Below, piece after piece: positions 1 to 6,990 of a stretch of 36,167 bases of DNA. The position numbers and the translations under genes were made by a program. Position 1 is the first letter of the stretch. Every line of letters begins with the position of its first letter. The stretch is from Ilumatobacteraceae bacterium. Lineage in GTDB: Bacteria; Actinomycetota; Acidimicrobiia; Acidimicrobiales; Ilumatobacteraceae. The notes under the pieces are model-generated. The model did no database searches. It was not told where the DNA came from and saw only the letters and a list, made by a program, of their open reading frames with translations. Location: the NCBI GenBank assembly GCA_017853385.1, contig JAFMJR010000010.1:1-36167 (forward strand), read 5' to 3'.

Positions 1-10
1 GAGTGGCTAG

Positions 11-364
11 TTAAGCAACGCGCGGCTGATCTGCCGACAAATGCATGTCGCACTCTTGTGTTGCCACATAGCCATGAATTGAAAGTATTGACCACAGCGC
101 AGTTCGTACGTGATCTGAACTCGGAGCATCAAGCTGATTGACAACGACTACGCCTTCAATCATGTCGCCAAGGATGGCAACAAAAGGACGGTCGCGTAAA
201 GCCACAGCAACCACCCCACCACCTTCTCGGCGACGCACAGTGCGATTGACACCAACCACTCTGGGAGGGCTGCGAAAACTCGGTGCCACCAGACCGAAAC
301 GCAGTGTTTCCTGTGCAATGAGGCGTGCTACAGCCGCAAATTGCATGGTGGTCGAGGTGCTCAT
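11..364 (-). CDS. Conserved-looking hypothetical protein (117 aa)
   Basis: I do not recognise a named family. The protein is basic in its first half (SPPRVVGVNRTVRRREGG) and then has hydrophobic strands around VVAVALRDRPFVAILGDMIEGVVVVNQL, which read like a real compact alpha/beta fold rather than a shadow frame. ATG at 364 is preferred over the in-frame GTG at 382, because it leaves more room for the promoter of the divergent nuclease gene starting at 403. It ends with TAA at 11-13. No signal peptide or membrane segment is visible. Its divergent placement beside a DNA nuclease is the only context, and function is unknown. Confidence 0.6.
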   Translation of the reverse strand: MSTSTTMQFAAVARLIAQETLRFGLVAPSFRSPPRVVGVNRTVRRREGGGVVAVALRDRPFVAILGDMIEGVVVVNQLDAPSSDHVRTALWSILSIHGYVATQECDMHLSADQPRVA

Positions 365-402
365 GGCCACAGCATGACACACCCATGTGACAGAGTGACC
401 AC

Positions 403-1341
403 GTGGCTGAAATCGAACTCAACGCTATGCAACAAGCAGTTCTTGATGCATTGGGCAAGGAGCCAGACTGGGTTCCTATTCCGCGCGAAGTAATTGAAAC
501 CATACGTACCCAGCTTCACGATGGGCTCGCCGACATCGCCCCTCGCCTCACACCAGAAAATGCCTTATGGGTAAGTAAACACAAACTCACCACTGTGCAT
601 GGCTGTGAGGCAAACCATCTTGCGGGGCTCACCGGATTTGAATGGACATTGGGCAACGTTAAAGGAACGGTTCTGCACAAAGCAGTCGAGTTAGGGCTCA
701 ACTGGCGCGGAGTCATTGTTCCCGCAGATGTTGTAGATGAAGCACTCGCCCAACTTGCCGACGACGAACGTGAAAGCGCGGGACCATTTATTGACAACTT
801 GCCGGCCGGAGATCGTGCTCAACTTCGAAGTTCTGCAATCGATTTGTACACCAAGTTTGACGAGTGCTTTCCTCCTCTAAAGGCCGCATGGCGACCAGTA
901 CTTGAGAGTTCCGCACGTTATGAAATGTTTGATCAGCGAATCAATTTGAGTACTCGCGCCGACCTCACACTTGGTGCAGTCGGATCAAAAGTCATCATCG
1001 ACCTGAAGTCGGGTCGAGTGCAACCAAACCACCGTGAAGAGTTGCGTTTTTACGCGCTAGTCGAAGCTATGCGCACTGGTGCCGCGCCACGACGATTGGC
1101 CAGTTACTCACTTGTTACCGCCCGAGCTGATGTTGAAGATGTAACCGAAGGCGTGCTGCAGGCCGCAGTGCGAAAAACTGTTGACGGCATTCGCAAAATG
1201 GTCGAACTTCAACGTGATGGCCGCGAGCCAACAGTACGTAGCGGTTACTTTTGTTCGTGGTGTCCTCTACTTGAATCGTGCAGCGAAGGCACAAAATTCA
1301 TTGCTCGTCGTGACGACCCAGATGCAACTGATGATTATTAG
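403..1341 (+). CDS. PD-(D/E)XK (RecB/Cas4-like) nuclease with putative Fe-S cluster
   Basis: Stand-alone 312-residue protein of the PD-(D/E)XK superfamily, as in the nuclease domains of RecB, AddB and Cas4. Visible motifs in order are His92 (GTVLHKAVELG), Asp187 (TRADLTLG), the DLK core Asp200/Lys202 (VIIDLKSGR), and an aromatic motif (REELRFYALV, 211-220) where RecB has QxxxY. One early cysteine (Cys68, HGCEANHL) and three late ones (Cys284, Cys287, Cys293, FCSWCPLLESC) match the one-plus-three pattern that binds a 4Fe-4S cluster in AddB and Cas4. No helicase domain is present, so it is not a full AddB. Start is GTG. The end overlaps the convergent glyoxalase-like gene by 4 bp. The role is probably DNA end processing or repair, by inference from family. 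Confidence 0.85.
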   Translation: MAEIELNAMQQAVLDALGKEPDWVPIPREVIETIRTQLHDGLADIAPRLTPENALWVSKHKLTTVHGCEANHLAGLTGFEWTLGNVKGTVLHKAVELGLNWRGVIVPADVVDEALAQLADDERESAGPFIDNLPAGDRAQLRSSAIDLYTKFDECFPPLKAAWRPVLESSARYEMFDQRINLSTRADLTLGAVGSKVIIDLKSGRVQPNHREELRFYALVEAMRTGAAPRRLASYSLVTARADVEDVTEGVLQAAVRKTVDGIRKMVELQRDGREPTVRSGYFCSWCPLLESCSEGTKFIARRDDPDATDDY

Positions 1342-1973
1342 CAATCACTCATCAGCGCAATAGGAACTCCAAGACCTGCAGCACTACGAAACGTTGAAAT
1401 CAATCTGTTCTTTTGCACCGCAGTTTTTGGCGGGCTCAACACATCTGGCCCCAAAAATCGCGCAGCTTCGTGCACATCGGACACATTGAGCACAAAACCC
1501 CAAAGTGAGGCTTTTCCACTTTCCATTGTCGGGGCGCTAACGATTTCAACAATCACGCTTCCCAAACGATGAAAACCTTGGCGCATGCCATTACCTGCAT
1601 CGCGAATCCGTTTCAACGGTGCATGTGTTGCAGCTTCTAACGCGCGAGATGTTCGCTCAAGATCTGGCGTATTAATCACCACGTGATCAACTCCAAGGAT
1701 CTGTAATGAAAACGTTTCGGAAGTGTGAACTTCAGATTCGCTGATTTCTTTAGCGACAGCAGTTTCAATTCCATCGATCTCTGTTATTTGCGAGTCAAGC
1801 CCAAACAATGACCAGCGATGCAAACCTGGCGGAAGTGATTCGTCGCAGCGAATGACAACATCGCCAGCAAGGCACACTCCGGATTCTGAAAACGTGATCC
1901 CAACACTCGCCCAGTTGGCGCGTGAACCACCAATGACCAATTCACCTATTCGCGCCGAACTTAGTTCTGGCAC
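1338..1973 (-). CDS. Glyoxalase/VOC-superfamily protein
   Basis: 211 residues. The segment 94-147 has the beta-alpha-beta-beta-beta signature of a vicinal oxygen chelate half (GVDHVVINTPDLERTSRALEAA ... RLGSVIVEIVSA), with His97 and Glu143 at the places usually taken by metal ligands. The second half (WGFVLNVSDVHEAARFLGP) fits the partner repeat. The first 90 residues are not recognisable and may be a lineage-specific extension. Substrate cannot be named. Start is GTG at 1973. The bL37-like gene ends 14 bp upstream on the same strand, so the two could share a transcript. The 3' end overlaps the convergent nuclease gene by 4 bp. Confidence 0.8.
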   Translation of the reverse strand: MPELSSARIGELVIGGSRANWASVGITFSESGVCLAGDVVIRCDESLPPGLHRWSLFGLDSQITEIDGIETAVAKEISESEVHTSETFSLQILGVDHVVINTPDLERTSRALEAATHAPLKRIRDAGNGMRQGFHRLGSVIVEIVSAPTMESGKASLWGFVLNVSDVHEAARFLGPDVLSPPKTAVQKNRLISTFRSAAGLGVPIALMSDC

Positions 1974-1987
1974 GTCAGCGCTATTGC

Positions 1988-2074
1988 TCAGCCACGCCCC
2001 ATGTTTGGACGCTTACCGTGGTTGGCCTTCGAGCGACGCATCTTGGCTTTTTTCTTCTTGGTCTTCTTCGACAT
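1988..2074 (-). CDS. Ribosomal protein bL37-like mini-protein (28 aa)
   Basis: A 29-codon frame, ATG at 2074 to TGA at 1988, encodes a highly basic peptide: MSKKTKKKKAKMRRSKAN for the first 18 residues, then HGKRPN and MGRG. The block SKANHGKRPN matches the C-terminal signature I know from bL37, a roughly 24-residue large-subunit protein described from mycobacterial ribosomes. Half of the residues are Lys or Arg, as expected for an rRNA-binding extension. GGCGGG just ahead of the ATG is a weak Shine-Dalgarno. It sits alone between the secreted nuclease gene (41 bp upstream) and the VOC gene (14 bp downstream). The identification rests on the signature and was not checked by search. The C-terminal MGRG tail and the long lysine run are variations on the mycobacterial form as I remember it. 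Confidence 0.83.
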   Translation of the reverse strand: MSKKTKKKKAKMRRSKANHGKRPNMGRG

Positions 2075-2115
2075 AGTCCCGCCATGCTAACGGGAAATAG
2101 ACAGTTTTCCGATGG

Positions 2116-3516
2116 CTACGCCCTGCGCCAGCGGGCCCGACCGCCTGAATACGGCACACCATTGGCATCGGTTTTTGAACAGATATAGGTCGTTGGGGTG
2201 CTGCTCCCACTCAATGTGTAATAACCAATCGCACCTTCTGGCGAGCAGTATGACCCCGGGTTGATCTGTGTAGCTACTGCACCAGTACTTGTAGTCGTTG
2301 ACGCTGTCGAAGTTGCACCAGGGTTGGTGACCACCGTTGTGCCACCAGAAATACTTGGCAGCGCTGGAATTGGGGCGATATCTAATCCATTGCACGTTGA
2401 TTGCAACAGATTCTTCAGTCGTCCAAATTCACTTGAATCCATGGACAAGTTCCATCGTGCTTTTACCGCGATCCAATTTCCAATGTACGTGCATGTATAC
2501 GACTGCAGTGGTGGCAACCAATTTGATGGGTCTTTATCGCTCTTTGATTGATTTACCGAATCGGTAACCGCAAGCAAGGTGCGACTATCCGAAGTGTCGT
2601 TTGCATACGCCTTTCGCTGTGCCGCACTCCATGCCCATGCACCCGAATCCCACGCTTCTTTCAGTGCAACAACATGATCAATATCGATATCTGCTGGGTT
2701 GCTCCAACGACCTCCGTCATAAGGTGACACCCAGTCGCCTGCAACCACATCACAACTAATTGGATCAACTTGTGGCAACGAAAGACTGTCACGCTTCAGC
2801 ACCTGGTCGCGCGAATCACAGCCATCTCCATCAACATCGCGCCAGTGCTCGAATAGCGATCTGTCATAACCGGATGCAAATTCATTTTCAACGCGAATTG
2901 TTTGCAAGATTGCAAGAGCACTTCCCACAACGATTGGCTTCCCAGTGGTCGTGGTTATTGCATTTCCATTTGACGCTGCCGTATTCGCAACCGTCGAAGT
3001 TGTTCGAGAATTACTCACGCATTGCTGAGTGAAAGCAGTTCTTGTATTGATGAACTCGCGTGTATCCATCGAAAGGCCCCAGCGCGCCTTTATGGATACC
3101 CACGCACTCAGGTACGCACAGGTCTGCGCAGAATTGCTCGGCAACCAACTTGCTGGGTCTCTGTCTCCGCGAAGTTGAGCATTTCGAGCGACGTTCAAAG
3201 CCACTGAATTTCGGTCAAGTGTGTCATTAACAAAGCTTTTCCGCTTTGCTGCACTCCATTCCCAAGCACCAGATTTCCACGCCTCACGCGCAGTCACGAT
3301 GTTTGCAATGGTTATTGCCGAGTTGGACTGGCTTCGATGTACATCAAATAGGGTCTGCCTGAACCCTGCAGGTCGCTCAACAGCAATCCTGATTCCACCC
3401 AACTGACTAAGCGTGCTATCTGCAGAAGTAGCCGAAGATGGCTGAGAAAACGCAAGCATCGAGACGCTGATTGTCACGATTGCCATTGCGCCGTTTACAG
3501 ATAGACGCCACTTCAC
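2116..3516 (-). CDS. Secreted HNH/DUF1524-type nuclease with duplicated domain
   Basis: 466 residues. GTG start gives a signal peptide (KWR n-region, hydrophobic 9-24, likely cleavage after SSATSA near 32). Residues about 213-375 form a GmrSD C-terminal/DUF1524-like HNH nuclease: FEHWRDVDGDGCDSRDQVL, GDWVSPYDG, the core DIDHVVALKEAWDSGAW with Asp280-His281, SVNQSKSDKDPSNWLPP with Asn322, then CTYIGNWIAVKARWNLSMD. Residues about 67-166 are a second copy of the back half of this domain (ANIVTAREAWKSGAWEWSAAKRKSF ... RDPASWLPS ... CAYLSAWVSIKARWGLSMD). In it Asp-His is replaced by Ala71-Asn72, so it should be inactive. A Thr/Ser-rich linker (about 395-415) leads to a small two-cysteine tail (Cys424, Cys446, ending SGGRARWR) seen in other actinobacterial exported proteins. 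Likely an exported DNase. Confidence 0.85.
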   Translation of the reverse strand: MKWRLSVNGAMAIVTISVSMLAFSQPSSATSADSTLSQLGGIRIAVERPAGFRQTLFDVHRSQSNSAITIANIVTAREAWKSGAWEWSAAKRKSFVNDTLDRNSVALNVARNAQLRGDRDPASWLPSNSAQTCAYLSAWVSIKARWGLSMDTREFINTRTAFTQQCVSNSRTTSTVANTAASNGNAITTTTGKPIVVGSALAILQTIRVENEFASGYDRSLFEHWRDVDGDGCDSRDQVLKRDSLSLPQVDPISCDVVAGDWVSPYDGGRWSNPADIDIDHVVALKEAWDSGAWAWSAAQRKAYANDTSDSRTLLAVTDSVNQSKSDKDPSNWLPPLQSYTCTYIGNWIAVKARWNLSMDSSEFGRLKNLLQSTCNGLDIAPIPALPSISGGTTVVTNPGATSTASTTTSTGAVATQINPGSYCSPEGAIGYYTLSGSSTPTTYICSKTDANGVPYSGGRARWRRA

Positions 3517-3529
3517 AACTTCACTCTAC

Positions 3530-3784
3530 CTACGGCGTAATTGTTGGTACATCCATCTCAATAAAGATGCATTCACCAGGGCAAACTTCTGCAGCCTTCA
3601 CCACATCAGACTGATGTCGATGTTCCACAACAGCAAGACTTCCTGAACTACCAGGATCATTTAATACTGCACCGTTTTGAACCACATAGGCAATGCCGTC
3701 TTCTAGTTGCACGAACACTTCAGGACAATGATCAACACACAGACCGTCGCCCGTACATAAGTCCTGATCTATCCACACGCGCAC
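3530..3784 (-). CDS. Small ferredoxin (single cluster, Asp at second ligand position)
   Basis: 84-residue acidic electron carrier. CTGDGLCVDHCP carries Cys10, Cys16 and Cys20, and CPGEC carries Cys68 and Cys72. The canonical second cysteine of the CxxCxxC motif is Asp13. In ferredoxins of this pattern the cluster is either 3Fe-4S or an Asp-ligated 4Fe-4S, as in Pyrococcus furiosus ferredoxin; which applies here cannot be told from sequence. Actinobacterial members often serve P450s or other oxygenases, but none is in this window. Start is GTG. It ends the operon flavin reductase - MauE - ferredoxin, with 9 bp between MauE stop and this start, suggesting a shared redox task. Confidence 0.9.
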   Translation of the reverse strand: MRVWIDQDLCTGDGLCVDHCPEVFVQLEDGIAYVVQNGAVLNDPGSSGSLAVVEHRHQSDVVKAAEVCPGECIFIEMDVPTITP

Positions 3785-3793
3785 GCCTGCACG

Positions 3794-4186
3794 CTAACGA
3801 ACTGCAGCACCAACCAAGAGAGCGAGCATCAATAAATTTCGCATGATGTTGTTCCAGCCAATTGGCTTGGTTGAGCGAAAGCTTAAACATGCACAAGGAG
3901 GTCGATCCCCAGAAATAAGGCGCAGAGCGAGCAATACCGTGAAGCTGGTTAATGCGACAATTGACGCAATAACAACAGGAACCGCGGCAATGCCCGAAAT
4001 GAGTAGCGACCCAAGAATCACCTCAATGTATGGCACAGTCGGAATTGCAAAAGCTGGTGCGCCTAATCGTTTCGCTTGAGATGGCCATAGTTCTCGTGCC
4101 ACAAACTTTTGGATGCCAGCGAAGATAAAGATCACTCCAACGATTGATACCATCCACCAATTCAGAGTAAACAGTGGCTCATTCAT
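3794..4186 (-). CDS. MauE/DoxX-family integral membrane protein
   Basis: 130 residues with four predicted membrane helices (about 11-29, 52-70, 72-90, 114-129). The motif PPCACLS (Cys98, Cys100) followed by PIGWNNIMRNLLML is the hallmark of the methylamine utilisation protein MauE family. In methylotrophs MauE is needed for maturation of methylamine dehydrogenase, but stand-alone actinobacterial relatives have no settled role; a thiol-redox function is suggested by the CxC pair. No mau structural gene lies nearby. The start overlaps the stop of the flavin reductase gene by 4 bp (ATGA), so translation is probably coupled. Confidence 0.85.
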   Translation of the reverse strand: MNEPLFTLNWWMVSIVGVIFIFAGIQKFVARELWPSQAKRLGAPAFAIPTVPYIEVILGSLLISGIAAVPVVIASIVALTSFTVLLALRLISGDRPPCACLSFRSTKPIGWNNIMRNLLMLALLVGAAVR

Positions 4187-4689
4187 TCGTGAGATGAAAC
4201 GCCCGAAACCTTGCCGCGATAAAACACCATTGCCTCGTGACTCGCAACATTCGTTGACAACTGCTGTACGCGACCAAGAACGAAATGATGATCACCTGCC
4301 GGAGTTACCGACTCTACGCTGCATTCAATCACTGCTAACGCGCCATCGAGTATCGGCATCCCACTCGACGACTTCGTCCACTTCACGCCATCAAATCGGG
4401 TGGCCAGTCCGCCCTCAGGTTCTTGCGCAAATCGCCAACACAGTTCCGATTGATTATCAGTTAAGACATTTGCACAAAATCCATTTCCTTGTGCAATGTG
4501 CGCCCAACTTCGCGAGGCCTGGCCTGGGAAAAAGCCAACTAGTGGTGGATCGAGCGACACAGAAACAAAACTGCCAATAGTGATTCCGGCGGGCTCGCCT
4601 AATGCATCTACACCTGTAACCACAACAACACCAGTTGGCAGATGTCCTAGCACCTTCCTAAATGTCGCGCTATCAAAGTTGGCACTCAC
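4183..4689 (-). CDS. Flavin reductase-like FMN-binding protein
   Basis: About 168 residues of the flavin reductase-like domain family (HpaC/RutF type). The opening FRKVLGHLPTGVVVVTG, the core GITIGSFVSVSLDPPLVGFFPGQASRSW, and the later GDHHFVLGRVQQL are the family blocks for flavin binding. Such proteins reduce FMN or FAD with NAD(P)H for a partner oxygenase, or are flavoenzymes themselves. GTG at 4689 is chosen because it puts the N-terminus where relatives usually begin; an in-frame TTG at 4707 is the alternative. Neither has a clear Shine-Dalgarno, so a leaderless message is possible. It heads the operon with MauE and ferredoxin and is divergent from the hydrolase gene. Confidence 0.87.
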   Translation of the reverse strand: MSANFDSATFRKVLGHLPTGVVVVTGVDALGEPAGITIGSFVSVSLDPPLVGFFPGQASRSWAHIAQGNGFCANVLTDNQSELCWRFAQEPEGGLATRFDGVKWTKSSSGMPILDGALAVIECSVESVTPAGDHHFVLGRVQQLSTNVASHEAMVFYRGKVSGVSSHE

Positions 4690-4720
4690 CTGTGCAATGT
4701 TACCCAACTATGGTTTGAGC

Positions 4721-5617
4721 ATGGCCGCTCAGCACAGCATTACAACTCATGAAGTCAACGCAAATGATTTGTCGTTCACGTACTTTGAATGTGGCAGCGG
4801 TCCTCTTGCTTTGTGCCTTCACGGATTTCCCGACTCTGCGAACACATGGCGATACTTGCTCCCCGAACTTGCTGCAGCTGGATATCGCGCCGTCGCTCCA
4901 TTTATGCGTGGATACTTTCCCACTGGAATTCCAGCAAACGGTGCTTATCAGACTGCCGCATTAGCAACAGACGCAAATGCATTGCATGAAGTTCTCGGTG
5001 GCAATTCAGATGCAGTAATCATTGGCCATGATTGGGGCGCACCAGCTGTTTATGGCGCAGCAATTCTTGAACCAACACGCTGGAAAACTGTGGTTGGAAT
5101 GTCTGTTCCACCGTGGGGCGCAATGGGTAATGCATTTATCTCTAATCTCAATCAGGTTCAGAAGAGTTGGTATATGTTTTTCTTTCAACATGGTCTTTCA
5201 GACTTTGTTGTTGGTGCAAACAATTTGGCGTTTATTGACATGTTGTGGGAGCAATGGTCGCCCGGGTTTTCAGCGCACATCGATATTGAACACGCAAAGG
5301 CAACAATTGCGCGTCCCGAGCATTTAGCAGCAGCACTTGGTTATTACCGCGCAACGCTTGGTGCCGGCTACCGCGACCCATCGCTCCATGATGCGCAAAC
5401 ACAAATGCAAAGTGAAACACCGACTCAACCAGTCCTCTACCTTCACGGCGAAAACGACGGTTGCATTGGAATTGAAGTAGCGCGTGACGCGGCTAGCAAA
5501 GCACCAGCCAATGCGCGAGTGGAATTAGTTGCTCATGCAGGTCACTTTATGCAGCTTGAGCAGCCTGAAAAAGTAAATCAACTCATCTTGAACTGGATTA
5601 CGAGCAACGCGTCATAA
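4721..5617 (+). CDS. Alpha/beta hydrolase, epoxide hydrolase/dehalogenase-like
   Basis: 298 residues with an alpha/beta hydrolase fold. HGFPDSANTW (34-43) holds the oxyanion region. The nucleophile elbow GHDWGA has aspartate (Asp104), as in epoxide hydrolases and haloalkane dehalogenases, not serine. Asp246 (HGENDG) and His275 (HAGHFMQLEQP) complete the triad. A cap domain lies between about 130 and 235. Substrate cannot be read from sequence. The ATG at 4721 is preferred over a frame open further upstream, because that extension is antisense to the flavin reductase gene and lacks hydrolase features. The last 6 bp overlap the convergent mutY. The gap to the divergent flavin reductase is only about 30 bp. 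Confidence 0.88.
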   Translation: MAAQHSITTHEVNANDLSFTYFECGSGPLALCLHGFPDSANTWRYLLPELAAAGYRAVAPFMRGYFPTGIPANGAYQTAALATDANALHEVLGGNSDAVIIGHDWGAPAVYGAAILEPTRWKTVVGMSVPPWGAMGNAFISNLNQVQKSWYMFFFQHGLSDFVVGANNLAFIDMLWEQWSPGFSAHIDIEHAKATIARPEHLAAALGYYRATLGAGYRDPSLHDAQTQMQSETPTQPVLYLHGENDGCIGIEVARDAASKAPANARVELVAHAGHFMQLEQPEKVNQLILNWITSNAS

Positions 5618-6433
5618 CGCCAACTGAAGCACACCATCAACTTCAATAATCAGGCGATCTACAAGTAACGATTCGATTATGAGATCTGCACGTTCATGTT
5701 GATCTTCTAGCCCCATCACTCGCTTTGCTTTTTCGCGCGACAACCCAGATGTCACGAGTGCTTTCATCAACTTGCCACGCGCCTGACGATTTGAGCCTTC
5801 AAAACGAGCTTGCGGCTTGCTTGTACCAGCAGATGCTGGCGCTGGGTCATCACCACCCTTCTCACGCCACATACAACTCTGCGAAATCGGGCATTCAACA
5901 CACTTTGGTGTGCGTGCAGTGCAGCACGTCGCACCAAAGTCCATCATCACCTGGTTCCACTCCCACGACAGTCCACTGGGCACAATGTGGTCTGCAACAT
6001 TTTGAGCCTCACGTTTACCTAACGGCTTATTCATCACGCGTGCAAGAACGCGAGTGACGTTGGTATCGACTACGCCAACTTCTGTGTGTTCAGCAAAGGC
6101 AAGCACTGCTCGTGCTGTGTAATCGCCAATTCCCGGAAGCGCTAATAACTGATCAAGATCGGCAGGCACATGAGCATCGTGATGCTGCACCATTTCTTTT
6201 GCTGCTTCATGCAAGTTTCGACAGCGACGCGGGTAACCCAACCCTTGCCAAATCGTGAGTAAATCGGAAAGTGGCGCTTGTGCACATTCCTTTGGCGATG
6301 GGAAGGCACGAATGAACGCTTCAAACTTTGGCACTACGCGGTCAATTTGAGTTTGCTGGGACATCACCTCGCTCACTAATACGTGCCAACGATTACGAGT
6401 TGCCCGCCATGGAAAATCGCGAAGCTGAGGCAA
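5612..6433 (-). CDS. mutY: A/G-specific adenine DNA glycosylase MutY
   Basis: Removes adenine mispaired with 8-oxoguanine. Evidence: SEVMSQQTQ with catalytic Glu22, the helix-hairpin-helix LPGIGDYTARAV (99-110), VVDTNVTRVL with catalytic Asp123, and the 4Fe-4S loop Cys171-x6-Cys178-x2-Cys181-x5-Cys187. The C-terminal Nudix-like recognition domain of E. coli MutY is absent; instead about 80 residues of basic, poorly conserved sequence follow. The first canonical start codon is TTG at 6433, but the upstream in-frame codons read VDPLLQWG, which resembles the normal MutY opening (LLxWY...RxLPWR). The true start may therefore be a little upstream at a non-canonical codon. It follows the MaoC gene by 32 bp. 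Confidence 0.92.
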   Translation of the reverse strand: MPQLRDFPWRATRNRWHVLVSEVMSQQTQIDRVVPKFEAFIRAFPSPKECAQAPLSDLLTIWQGLGYPRRCRNLHEAAKEMVQHHDAHVPADLDQLLALPGIGDYTARAVLAFAEHTEVGVVDTNVTRVLARVMNKPLGKREAQNVADHIVPSGLSWEWNQVMMDFGATCCTARTPKCVECPISQSCMWREKGGDDPAPASAGTSKPQARFEGSNRQARGKLMKALVTSGLSREKAKRVMGLEDQHERADLIIESLLVDRLIIEVDGVLQLAL

Positions 6434-6465
6434 ACCCCACTGCAGCAGGGGGTCAACTATGTGAG

Positions 6466-6981
6466 TTAGTTGTTCCAGACGTCTTGACCGTCGTATGGAC
6501 GAGCACGCTTGGGCATGAAATCACGCTTCCACACCATTACTCGCCTGCGGAAGTAGCACACTTCTTTGCCGTCTTGATTGAAACCTTTGGTTTCTACGGT
6601 CACTACTCCACGATCATTTTTTGATTTTGATTCCTGCACATCAAGCACGCGAGTCTCTGCGTGAATCGTGTCGCCATGAAATGTTGGGAATTTGTGCTGC
6701 AATGTTTCAACTTCAAGGTTTGCAATTGCCGCGCCACTTACGTCGGGAACACTCATACCCAACACCAACGAATACACCAAATTGCCGACAACCACATTTC
6801 GACCTTGCACGCTTTGCGAAGCAAACCAATCGTTGGTGTGTAATGGGTGGTGATTCATGGTGATCATGCAAAACAAATGATCGTCTGCCTCGGTAATGGT
6901 TTTACCCGGCCAGTGTCGATACACATCGCCAACAGTGAAATCTTCTAATGCTCGGCCAAACGGACGCTCGTAAACGGTCAT
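6466..6981 (-). CDS. MaoC-family hydratase, mesaconyl-CoA hydratase-like
   Basis: 171-residue single hot-dog-fold enzyme. The opening GRALEDFTVGDVYRHWPGKTITEADDHLFCMITMNHHPLHTN and the later FRRRVMVWKR are typical of the MaoC subgroup in actinobacterial ethylmalonyl-CoA clusters, where the enzyme hydrates mesaconyl-CoA to beta-methylmalyl-CoA. His48 in NHHPLH is the probable catalytic residue; the usual partner Asp is Asn43, which I believe is normal in this subgroup. The candidate methylsuccinyl-CoA dehydrogenase and malyl-CoA lyase genes lie 1.2 and 3.6 kb away, which supports the reading. A general (R)-enoyl-CoA hydratase is the alternative. Confidence 0.82.
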   Translation of the reverse strand: MTVYERPFGRALEDFTVGDVYRHWPGKTITEADDHLFCMITMNHHPLHTNDWFASQSVQGRNVVVGNLVYSLVLGMSVPDVSGAAIANLEVETLQHKFPTFHGDTIHAETRVLDVQESKSKNDRGVVTVETKGFNQDGKEVCYFRRRVMVWKRDFMPKRARPYDGQDVWNN

Positions 6982-6990
6982 AGCAACAAA

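Noticed and set aside
2091-2111. Weak hairpin CGGGAAA/TTTTCCG between the nuclease and bL37 genes
   Set aside because: The stem needs a bulge, is A-T rich and lacks a following U-tract, so it is not convincing as a terminator or regulatory element.
2013-2210. 65-codon minus-strand frame overlapping the bL37-like gene
   Set aside because: It reads across the end of the secreted nuclease gene and the bL37 frame with no recognisable family; the bL37 frame in another phase has a clear signature.
3794-4186. Evidence for methylamine utilisation (mau operon)
   Set aside because: Only a MauE-like protein is present; no methylamine dehydrogenase subunits or other mau genes are nearby.
4496-4720. N-terminal extension of the alpha/beta hydrolase by 75 residues
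   Set aside because: The extension is exactly antisense to the flavin reductase gene and has no hydrolase character; the ATG at 4721 gives a normal-length enzyme.
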